Below, piece by piece: positions 1-6,417 of a DNA stretch of 8,617 nt (position 1 is the first letter of the stretch; each line of letters opens with the position of its first letter). Location: the NCBI GenBank assembly GCA_022822685.1, contig JAJEAQ010000434.1, positions 1-8,617 on the forward strand, in the 5' to 3' direction. The position numbers and the translations under genes were made by a program. Source of the stretch: Trichodesmium sp. jk18x7bins.61. Its GTDB lineage: Bacteria > Cyanobacteriota > Cyanobacteriia > Cyanobacteriales > Microcoleaceae. Under the pieces are notes generated by a model. It saw nothing but the letters and a program-made list of their open reading frames with translations, was not told the origin of the DNA and made no database searches.

Positions 1-30
1 CAAAATTTTATTATTTTTTTCTTTCCTTTT

Positions 31-800
31 TCAAGGCATTCTAACAAAATACTCTAAAAGTAATCGGTGAATAAAAATATAACCACCTCTTACTTTCTAT
101 AAAAATATTAACTTAGTTGCATAGTCGAGAAAACGAGCATAATTCCAAGGGTTATAACCACCAAAATACAAAATAACTCGTAAAATAAAATGTTTAACAC
201 AAACTTCTCCATCACCAACAGCTAATCCGAAAATAAACCCATAACTACCCCAAACAAATGCAGACCAATTTAATAATTGAGCCGCAAAACTCATCACTAT
301 CACACCAATTAAAACAAATATAAAAGCATTTTTAATTGACTGCCAAATTCCTTGATTGGGCACAGTTATTTCTTCTATTCCCGGACCTGTCATACCACGG
401 ACTATTGCCAAGATTAACCCTAAACTTAGCCCACCTATTGCTCCTCTAAGCATGGCATAACTAATCTGATTAGGAATTGTCAAATTCTACCTGAAAATAA
501 CCTCTGATATAACCCTGAATAATAAACCAGAAACTAATCCGACAGTTATGCCAATCATGATTCGGTTGATCGTATACTTCCCTAACCATCTTAAAGTTGT
601 GACTGTTTAGAATAGTTTTAAATCCAAAGAAACGCCAAAAGTATACAAAACAAAACACTACAAGAATCAGCGTTTCATAACGTGGTAAAACCTGATTAAA
701 AACATTCCAAAATAATAGGAGTATGAGCAAAAAAAAGAATCATCGTATAAACAAGATTATGAATTGTATTTTTTAACCAATAGGGCTGCATTCCTTCAAT
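31..800 (-). pseudogene. C-terminal membrane-segment region of the NACHT fusion
   Basis: This is the hydrophobic tail found in many cyanobacterial NACHT proteins, in pieces. After MQPYWLKN (about 790-770) the text moves between frames until about 600, where RWLGKYTINR begins a run that stays in one frame to the end. This run has Gly-rich hydrophobic stretches (IGITVGLVSGLL; GAIGGLSLGLILAIV; FIFVLIGVIVMSFAA), the TVPNQGIWQS motif and FGGYNPWNYARFLDYA. It is interrupted by TAG at 487-489 and TAG at 97-99. Beyond the last stop the frame still reads the family ending GGYIFIHRLLLEYF before a terminal TGA at 31-33. The stop at 97 therefore sits inside a conserved block and is a nonsense mutation. 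Several membrane spans are likely in the ancestral protein. Confidence 0.8.
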
Positions 801-1694
801 TTAAAATACAGTTTATAACTCTCCGAGCATCTGTTTCGCCAACCTACTTAACCATTTTTTAATTTTCTCATGACTATAAAAAATATTAACAGATTGACGC
901 TTAAGCATTCGTTCAATATAAGCATTAAATAAATTTTCTCTGAGTTCAGCATTACTCCGACTCGGAAGTTCTTCAATCGAAATTCCCTGATCAGCTAGAC
1001 TAATAATACTTAAGATTAAAGGAGATTTCGCTAATTCTTGTAATTTAAGATCAGATTCTAATGCTTTTATAACTGCCACTAACTCTGAACCAGCATTTTT
1101 TAAATACTCTTGAATTTGCTCTAAACTTAGTGGTTGTAAATAGATCACAGCTTGAAATGTTAAACGAGTAGAAAGGGCTTCATAATCATGAATTCGACTA
1201 CAAACTACTATTTCTGTTTGCCCATATTCTCGACAAAATTCATTCAAAGCAGTCACACAATCTGTTCGCTGATTTATATCAACTTCATCTAAACCATCAA
1301 GAAGTAACAGTAACTTTTGTTCTTGTATCCAAGCTTTACCAATTTGTTGAGAAACTTGATATTTAGTATGTAAATCTACAACAACTAACCAATCAGCGAT
1401 CGCTTGTTTTTTTTCCATGCCAAGAATAAAGATTGAAAATAACAGGTATTGGCTGAGTTAAATTGGCTTCAGTTCTATTAATTAAATCTCGCGCAAACTA
1501 CTACTTTATTGGAGTTTTTCCAGATCCTGGTTCACCCCAAATTAATAAAGTTCGCCACACTCATAACTCACCACATTTATCAATAATTCTAGTTCCTGAT
1601 GGTAATTCTTGCTGGGAAGTTTCTAAATATTGCCACACTCAACCCCAAGGATGATTGACTGTATTTTTTCCTTCTTATAATCCTAGTTCAATTA
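801..1694 (-). pseudogene. NACHT NTPase domain, central part of the fusion
   Basis: The nucleotide-binding core of a NACHT protein is spread over two frames. Downstream of the linker (HGKVLIELGL, VWQYLET, ELPSGTRIID) comes Walker A, GEPGSGKT, at 1536-1513, preceded by the typical strand RTLLIW. Two consecutive TAG codons follow at 1503-1498, and the frame then continues with LTQPIPVIFNL. An A8 run (1407-1414) marks a frameshift into the longest intact block (1418-813, 201 codons). That block starts with QAIADWLVV and carries the NACHT Walker B LLLLLDGLDEV, the sensor strand EIVVCSR, and helices ending in AYIERMLKRQ and WLSRLAKQM. After the TAA at 813 the frame goes on to TVF, a TAA at 801, then IEGMQPYWL, which is the usual NACHT family continuation. 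The apparent ATG at 1418 is a by-product of the frameshift and not a true start. Confidence 0.88.
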
Positions 1695-2136
1695 ATACTT
1701 TGCCATGAACGAAGTCTCCAAAACACCTTTTACCCAATAATTTTTGACTTTGTTCAATAATATTTTGTAGTTACGATATTCCTGCTGATTCATTGATAAG
1801 TTGGCATCTGGCTTGAACAGATAATCACTACTTGTTGCGCTCCTCGCTTCTGTCAAAGCACTATTAATCCAGTTCTGATTAAAAATTGCTTCATAAATGG
1901 GGTTATAAATTTTTAACTTTCCTTGCTGCCGCACAACTAATCCAGTTAATCTTAACTCTAATTGTTCCGGATTTTGATTGACCTTAACTCCCTTTGTTTG
2001 CAATTTTTTTTGATATAGGGATAACAACTCCCGGCGTTTATTACTTAATAATAGGCGATCGCGAATCCTTCGTAAATGTTGTGTCATTCTGACTTTCCCA
2101 ATTATCTATGATCAGGGTTTGTACTAAATATGCAAC

Positions 2137-2939
2137 CTATTCTTTTTCCTTGCCTAGAGGAATATAAGAATCAGATTTTAGAGTCAGATGACACAATTTT
2201 TGAGTTAGAAAAGGTTGCCCTCCATTCCAATTTAATATTGCTTGTAATATTGCTTGAGAATTAGTAGATTTTGCTGCTAATCCTGTGGCTAAAGGTTGAG
2301 CTTCTCTAAAAGTAAAACCAGTTAATTCAATTCCATAGCCAATATTAAACGGACTCCGCAATTTATCTTTAATTAAATCAGAAGGAGTAGCTACACCAAA
2401 AAAGGAAAAACTTAAGCGTTGATATTCCCGATTTTGTACTCTTTTTTCATAGCAAGAAGCGAATCACTGAAAAAATCATCTACTTGAAATTTTAAGCTGA
2501 GAATACTATCAATTTAGTCAATAAAAATTATAATATTTTGGGGAATTAACTTGAGGATAATCAATTCAACAAATTTACTAAAGCGCTGGCCAGAGGATAA
2601 GTTATTATGTTCAAACCACCAAGTTGTTAAATTGAAGCGATCACATAAATCTAGACTATTAACAATACTGTCAATTACACCTGCATACCACTGTTCAGGG
2701 GTAATATTTAAATTATCAATTGCACTTAAATCAATGCCGCCACAAGTAATTCCCTCTGTGCGTAAATCTTCCATAGTTTGTACTCGCAAACTAGACTTCC
2801 CTATCTGTCGAGAATTTAGAACATAACAAAATTCTCCAGCTTTTAAACCACGATATAACTCTAAATCTGCTTGACGTTTGATATAGGTAGGAGCACCAAC
2901 TGCTAAACATCCACCCACTTGATATTGGTAATTTGTCAT
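2137..2939 (-). pseudogene. AAA_35-like ATPase domain, N-terminal part of the fusion
   Basis: This is the N-terminal ATPase module. It begins at an ATG at 2939 (MTNYQYQVGG), the usual start of cyanobacterial AAA_35 proteins; no clear Shine-Dalgarno is visible. The P-loop is the family variant NSRQIGKSS at residues 42-50, followed by the typical ITPEQWYAGV at 79-88. The Walker B strand IIIFID ends at 2517, and the next codon is TAA (2514-2516) where the family has the catalytic Glu. The same frame then continues as IDSILSLKFQVDDFF. A frameshift near 2475 leads to the next block (2463-2137), which carries the sensor-like stretch FFGVATPSDLIKDK, then PFNIGYGIEL and GGQPFLTQKLC, all characteristic of the family. 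A TAG at 2137 replaces the expected Trp. The domain is non-functional as it stands. Confidence 0.85.
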
Positions 2940-2995
2940 TTATGATTTTGGTTACGACGAGAGAATATCTAAAAATATTCTAATTTAAACCATGT

Positions 2996-3367
2996 CTAAG
3001 CTGAAACCCATAGTTTTTTTTTAAATGCTTCTAGGTGATTTTTGGCTGACAGGCGATCACTAACCAGAAGATGCTCGGTGTGAGCTAAAACTTCAGGTTT
3101 CAATATGGACGAGGTTTATTCATGGATCATGAAGTCAATAATTGTTAGCAGTTCTTGGTTGAAAAGTTGAGCAGAATGATTAACTACCATGGGTTATTAA
3201 TCAGTCTAAAAGATGGAAAACGACAAGTGAAAACTATTATTTAGCTCTAGCCATTTACATCATCTTCGCTTGATTTGAGCAAAAAAATCTGGGTTTCTAG
3301 TTTGGCGAAATTCCTCTAAGAGACTGTTTGTCAAACTGAGATTAAATTCTGGCGTAGGATGGGCCAT
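2996..3367 (-). pseudogene. Decayed small gene upstream of the ATPase fusion
   Basis: I do not recognise the family. A single minus-strand frame runs from an ATG at 3367 to a TAG at 2996, 124 codons, with coding-like text on both sides of four internal stops. It opens with MAHPTPEFNL, then LLEEFRQTRNPDFFAQ, a TGA at 3260-3262, a KWLELNN block, a cluster of stops at about 3209-3194, an ATG-led block at 3190 (MVVNHSAQLFNQELL), a TAA at 3116-3118, and finally EVLAHTEHLLVSDRLSAK. A GAGGAG at 3384-3379, 11 bases before the ATG, is a fair ribosome site. The predicted protein is short, soluble and mostly helical. It ends 56 bases before the start of the AAA_35-NACHT gene on the same strand, so the two were probably co-transcribed. 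It could also be two small genes that happen to share a frame. Confidence 0.55.
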
Positions 3368-3389
3368 GGGGTCGATATCTCCTCATAAT

Positions 3390-3411
3390 ACCCCGCCCTT
3401 AAAGGTGGGGT
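3390..3411. repeat. GC-rich hairpin (CCCCGCC / GGTGGGG)
   Basis: ACCCCGCC pairs with GGTGGGGT around a 6-base loop (CTTAAA), with one G-U type mismatch. It shares CCCCGCCCTTA with the hairpin at 4571. It stands about 20 bases upstream of the minus-strand small gene and of its ribosome site. Hairpins of this shape are common in cyanobacteria as terminators or at the ends of IS200/IS605-type elements. No transposase of that type is present here, so the role is open. Confidence 0.6.
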
Positions 3412-3499
3412 TTAAATAAAGAATTTTAGTTGTCCGCCGCTGGCCACCAGAATTCAACACTCTAGCTATCTTAATATTTACTTGACAAACAATCTCTAA

Positions 3500-3715
3500 T
3501 TAAAACTATATTGCTCAACCTCAACTACGAACTTTATTAAAGTAGATCAGACTGACAAAGTTTTTGAGCTGATAGCTGATAGCTTGTTGATCATTATATA
3601 TTTCAACCGGGTTGCTGTTAAGGCTCATCTTTGGCCTTTGTTAAAGGAAATGAAACCAGACAAAAGTAATGAAAATCTTGGATTACTCTTACTGGATGCA
3701 AGCTACATTTCTTAA
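3500..3715 (+). pseudogene. Plus-strand coding remnant, unknown family
   Basis: A 71-codon stretch without stops reads like a real protein. It includes FIKVDQTDKVFELIADSLL, then VAVKAHLWPLLKEMKPDKS, then NLGLLLLDASYIS before a TAA at 3713. The frame continues upstream across a TAA at 3497 into LTNNL. No ATG start is present; only TTG or CTG codons are available. I do not recognise a family. It is best read as a fragment of a small soluble protein that has lost its start. It is divergent from the minus-strand small gene, whose N-terminal region shares a 16-base stretch with it in inverted orientation. Confidence 0.35.
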
Positions 3716-3924
3716 CTCAACCTACACAATTTAAGATTTTTAACTCTAACAGTAACCGTATTCTAATAAAGTTGACCAAGCTTGGTTAAAATGCTAGACT
3801 TACTGCTATAATTAATATCCCAAGATTGATTATATATAAAATAAACAGGCCTAGAAGATACGAAAAACTTGACACATTGGATGATACCCATGATTCGTGC
3901 GAAAGTATTAAATACAAAACTAAA
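3716..3924. other. Non-coding stretch
   Basis: AT-rich, with stops in all frames and no coding text that I can support. A TTGACA occurs at 3870-3875, but no -10 hexamer sits at the proper distance. Confidence 0.5.
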
Positions 3925-3977
3925 CACCTGTAATTCTTCCCTATCATTAGACAGGTGGGGAATTGGAGCAGGGGAGG
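3925..3977 (+). promoter_or_regulatory. 5'UTR hairpin and strong Shine-Dalgarno of the small I9-like gene
   Basis: CACCTGT (3925-3931) pairs perfectly with ACAGGTG (3951-3957) across a 19-base loop. It is followed by the purine-rich ribosome site GGGGAGG (3971-3977), 7 bases before the ATG at 3985. The loop holds TTCCC, which could alternatively pair with the downstream GGGGA, so a role in access to the start is possible but unproven. Confidence 0.5.
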
Positions 3978-3984
3978 TTAAAAA

Positions 3985-4264
3985 ATGACAAATCTTATGG
4001 ACTATAGAAAATTAGATCCAGGCTTAGTAAATGCCTTGAATAAAATGTCAGCTTCGTCAACACAGCCAATAGAAGTCTTTGTTCGTACTACGGAAGCACC
4101 AAATCAAACAGAGGCAAGTCTTTAAAAAAAAATTGGGTGTTAGAGGAGTTAGTCATAAACGATGTACTTTTACAGCTAAACTTTCAGCAGAAGCAGTGAC
4201 TAAATTATCTGGTCAACCGTGGGTGCATACTCTTAGATTAGCTAGGAATTTACGTTTTGCTTGA
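3985..4264 (+). CDS. Small I9/propeptide-like protein, two frames joined at CTT-TAA
   Basis: The first frame starts at ATG 3985 behind a strong ribosome site and runs 46 codons to a TAA at 4123-4125. Skipping one base (4123) continues in the +1 frame for 46 more codons to TGA at 4262-4264, giving about 92 residues. The text is coherent across the join: IEVFVRTTEAP, then SLKKKLGVRG, then KRCTFTAKLSAEAVTKLS and QPWVHTLRLARNLRF. The pattern strand-helix-strand-strand-helix-strand, with FTAKLSAEAVTKLS, resembles the inhibitor I9 / subtilisin-propeptide fold, a ferredoxin-like domain that binds or chaperones serine peptidases. The family link is inference from the pattern and no peptidase gene is in the window. 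The break is either a one-base insertion (a pseudogene) or a programmed +1 shift. A strong terminator follows. Confidence 0.55.
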
Positions 4265-4308
4265 ATTGAAATCAACGTTCAATATTGTCTTTTTTATATT
4301 TTGGGCCA

Positions 4309-4361
4309 CAGCGATCGCTAGTTTTTCATAACAAGAATTAGAGGCGATCGCTGATTTTTTT
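4309..4361 (+). terminator. Rho-independent terminator built from two HIP1 sites
   Basis: CAGCGATCGC (4309-4318) pairs perfectly with GCGATCGCTG (4344-4353) over 10 bp with a 25-base loop. It is followed one base later by a run of seven T (4355-4361). It lies 45 bases after the stop of the small I9-like gene, in the right orientation to terminate it. The stem arms are HIP1 octamers, which are self-complementary, so each could also fold on itself. Confidence 0.65.
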
Positions 4362-4371
4362 CAAATCAATA

Positions 4372-4393
4372 TATAGCAATATGAAATGATTTG
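4372..4393 (+). repeat. Left terminal inverted repeat of the IS630 element
   Basis: TATAGCAATATGAAATGATT begins this end. It differs from the complement of the right end at only two positions (the 8th and 21st), which is much better preserved than the transposase reading frame between them. Confidence 0.75.
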
Positions 4394-4570
4394 AAAAAAA
4401 TATGAGGGTAGAAAAATGTGGTAGCGATCGCGTCAAAAAAAATCCGAGCAAGTCATGAAAAGTTCAGAAAATAATAAGAGTCCAGCTCTTCTAGAGTTAA
4501 GTAGGTAGGCATGATCAAACCAATGTATGTTGAGTTTTGTAAAATAATCTGAAATCACCTATTTCTTAAA

Positions 4571-4590
4571 CCCCGCCCTTACGGGCGGGA
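4571..4590. repeat. GC-rich hairpin (CCCGCCC / GGGCGGG)
   Basis: A perfect 7-bp stem (4572-4578 with 4583-4589) surrounds a TTAC loop in otherwise AT-rich DNA. It shares its first eleven bases with the hairpin at 3391. It lies in the leader of the IS630 element, about 50 bases before the transposase, and has no T-run after it. It may be an IS-end hairpin or a structure limiting read-through into the transposase. Confidence 0.55.
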
Positions 4591-4640
4591 TCTTAGGATG
4601 TGCGCTAGTTTGACATTTTGTTACATAGCTTGATTTTTTA

Positions 4641-5691
4641 ACGCTCACCTACTTACAACAATTTATTAAAAGTAATACCGAGCCAATAGAATTGAAAAGA
4701 GCATTAGTTATACAGGTGCTTATCCAAGGCTTAAAGCCACGGAAAATTCAAGAAATTTTAGAAGTTTCTGCTGGGTTTATAAGCCAATGTAAAACTAACT
4801 ATGCTATCGAAGGTATTGAAGGAATGAAGCTCAAATATCATGGCTCAAATGGATATCTGTATTTCCGTGCTCCCCTTGAAGTTATTGAATGGTTAAAAAG
4901 CAAAAATGAAGTGAAATTCTAAAAATTAGAGAGCCATATAGAGTCGCGATATGGAATAAAATTAAGTTCAAAAAAAAGTTACTATAATCTTTTGAAAGAA
5001 GCTGGAATGAGTAGGAAAAAATCCCCAAAAAAGAATCCCAAACGAGATAGTAAACTCGTCATAAATAAACATCAATAAATCTGTAATTAATTAGAATAAA
5101 ACCGAAAAGAGATAGAAACTGGAAAGCTGGCTGTATAATTGATTGACGAGTGTCATTAGCTTTGGGGTGCTCTTTGTGGATATGTTTAGAGACCTACAAG
5201 TGAAAGGCTAGAAATTCCCATAACTAATGAACGAAAACGTCAAACTTATTATGGAGTTTGAAATTATCAAACCAAGCAGTTTTTTTGTTCAAGAGTATGA
5301 CCAAGGAAATAATGAAAATACAGTCTATTTGTTGAAATATTTAATAGCTGCTATCAATCCTGACAGTAGGCTGTTAATTATTTGGGATGGAGCTAGTTAG
5401 CATAAATCTGTTGAATTGAAAGAATATCTAAGTCAAGTAAATCAAGGATTAGAACCTGAAATTTGTCGGATTAATTGTGTGCTTTTTGCTCCCAATACTA
5501 CCGAACAAAATCCAGTTGAAGATATTTGGTGACAAGGCAATAACTGCTTGAAAAAGTTTTGGTAGAAATTAAAATCTTTTCCTCTGGTTAAATGGTTTTT
5601 TAGTTTGATAATTAAGTCGCATTTTTTTGATTTCCCCAAGCTTCATAAGTATGATATTTCTCCTCAAAAAGTTGTGGAAGTAAATGCTTAA
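4641..5691 (+). pseudogene. IS630-family transposase, eleven in-frame stops
   Basis: This is a DDE transposase that would cut and paste the surrounding IS. The frame opens with LTYLQQFIKS at 4644; ACG at 4641 may be a mutated ATG. The N-terminal helix-turn-helix region includes LKPRKIQEILEVSAGFISQ. Stops lie at 4920, 5076, 5088, 5097, 5136, 5157, 5187 and 5259. A T7 run (5280-5286) causes a one-base shift, after which stops occur at 5398, 5530 and 5563 before the natural TAA at 5689. The three catalytic acids remain: Asp in LIDECH (5145-5147), Asp in IIWDGAS (5386-5388) and Glu in NPVEDIW (5518-5520). Several stops fall where the family has Trp or Leu, for example after GYV and DIW. No active enzyme can be made from this copy. 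Confidence 0.88.
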
Positions 5692-5710
5692 GTTGTAGGC
5701 ATTTATTTTA

Positions 5711-5732
5711 CGAATCATTTCATACTGCTATA
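5711..5732 (-). repeat. Right terminal inverted repeat of the IS630 element
   Basis: Read on the minus strand this is TATAGCAGTATGAAATGATT followed by CG, and it matches the left end at 20 of 22 positions. It lies 20 bases after the transposase stop. Confidence 0.75.
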
Positions 5733-5734
5733 AT

Positions 5735-6125
5735 AGTCGGCTGGTGTTGTGGGCTGTTAAACTTGAAGATGATGAGCAAACAATTGTTTATACTGGGGAA
5801 CTATTAGAACCAGGCAATATTTATTATTGGAGAGTATTTGATTCTACTTCTAATGAGTCTTCTTTTTCTACTGTACGAGAGACTTTTAGAGTGATGGATG
5901 TTCAGAAAGTGAGGCTATTACTCAAGAGCTAGAAAAACTTGAGACTAATTTAAACCAAGCAGGAGCTACACCAGAAGCGATCGCTTTTGCGAGAGTGAAA
6001 TTTTTGACTGCACAGAATTTATTTTCGATGCTTTGTCCGAAGTCTTCACAGTTAATAATCCCTCTCCAGAATAAGAGGATTTTCCCAGTCAAATTTGGCA
6101 CCGCTTTTGTTCCACATCGAATTAA
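5735..6125 (+). pseudogene. 3' remnant of a gene cut by the IS, Ig-like plus helical tail
   Basis: Coding text begins immediately after the IS end (SRLVLWAVKLE) with no start codon of its own, so the 5' part is missing. The first block (to the TAG at 5930) includes TIVYTGELLEPGNIYYWRVF and FRVMD, a short beta-rich pattern seen near the C-terminus of several cyanobacterial Ig-like/TPR proteins. A shift near 5905 leads to a helical block (AITQELEKLETNL, ATPEAIAFARVKFL). A second shift near 6026 leads to DALSEVFTVNNPSPE, a TAA at 6072, then DFPSQIW and a final TAA at 6123. A HIP1 site lies at 5977. I cannot name the family with confidence. No matching 5' half is visible on the left side of the IS. 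Confidence 0.55.
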
Positions 6126-6417
6126 AATTAAATGCAGAAAATATGAATAAACAAGAAGCTAAATCTCACATTTTAAAATCAATTTACAATAGGTATTTTG
6201 CTTTTTCCATAAAACTAAAAAACAAGAGATTAACCTAAATTATATAATAGAGTTGTCGCTAAATAGATGAACAAAATCGCTCAAACCTAGACTGAGCATT
6301 CATTTCATGCTTTTGAGTTAAAATAGCTATAAGCTTTATCTAGTCAGGGTTTTCGCCTTTTTTTCTGTTAGAAAGCGACAAGTCTAATAATTAAACTAAA
6401 CAGATTTTTCATAAACT
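6126..6417 (+). promoter_or_regulatory. Upstream region of the glutaredoxin-murE pair
   Basis: No gene is visible in these 292 bases. A perfect -10 hexamer TATAAT is at 6243-6248 without a recognisable -35, and a weaker TATAAG is at 6328-6333. A small GCTCA/TGAGC hairpin spans about 6278-6296. Any of these could belong to the promoter of the downstream genes, but none is decisive. Confidence 0.3.

Larger units (their letters stand above)
31..2939 (-). pseudogene. Decayed AAA_35-NACHT-membrane fusion gene (STAND-type NTPase)
   Basis: This is one ancestral gene of about 970 codons, rebuilt by following conserved coding text through successive frames on the minus strand. In order it carries an AAA_35-like ATPase (2939 to about 2000), a linker and helix region (about 1950-1700), a NACHT NTPase (about 1690-830) and a hydrophobic tail (about 800-31). 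A single open frame (2087-1692) holds both the end of the AAA_35 domain (IYEAIF, NWINSAL) and the start of the NACHT linker (LLNKVKNYWVKGVLETS), so the two ATPases were one polypeptide. Premature stops lie at 2514, 2137, 1675, 1639, 1561, 1501, 1498, 813, 801, 487 and 97. Frameshifts fall near 2475, 2088, 1705, 1410 (an A8 run) and 605. Cyanobacterial NACHT proteins are STAND NTPases thought to sense a trigger and oligomerise; a defence or signalling role here is inference. No functional product is expected. Confidence 0.85.
4372..5732 (+). mobile_element. IS630-family insertion sequence, degenerate
   Basis: The element is bounded by inverted ends that match at 20 of 22 positions (4372-4393 against the complement of 5711-5732), each beginning TATAGCA, next to TA dinucleotides as expected for TA-targeting IS630/Tc1-mariner elements. 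It contains one transposase gene in the plus direction (4641-5691). The exact edge is ambiguous by two bases because the sequence is TATA on both sides. The left leader of about 250 bases before the transposase is long for this family and carries a HIP1 site (4424) and a CCCGCCC hairpin (4572-4589). This may mean that a second small element inserted there. Confidence 0.75.

Noticed and set aside
1463..1654. Plus-strand ORF of 63 codons
   Set aside because: It is antisense to the NACHT Walker A region; the minus strand gives GEPGSGKT and the family linker, so this is a shadow.
2551..2826. Plus-strand ORF of 91 codons
   Set aside because: It is antisense to the AAA_35 domain, whose minus-strand frame has the P-loop and family motifs.
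3482..3512. Promoter TTGACA with TATATT
   Set aside because: The spacing is 19 bases and the -35 lies inside the inverted-repeat arm that also encodes LTN; too weak to call.
4450..4512. Short minus-strand ORF starting MPTYLTLEEL
   Set aside because: It has only about 19 codons and no ribosome site or recognised family; its resemblance to the transposase start comes from the short inverted repeat.
5442..5639. Minus-strand ORF of 65 codons
   Set aside because: It is antisense to the transposase block carrying the catalytic NPVEDIW.
31..5691. Stop-codon reassignment as the reason for many in-frame stops
   Set aside because: All three stop codons appear at sites of different expected residues, frameshifts are also present, and murE has none.
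6320..6360. Possible IS end or structured element in front of the glutaredoxin gene
   Set aside because: The sequence seemed vaguely familiar, but no inverted partner or target duplication is visible.
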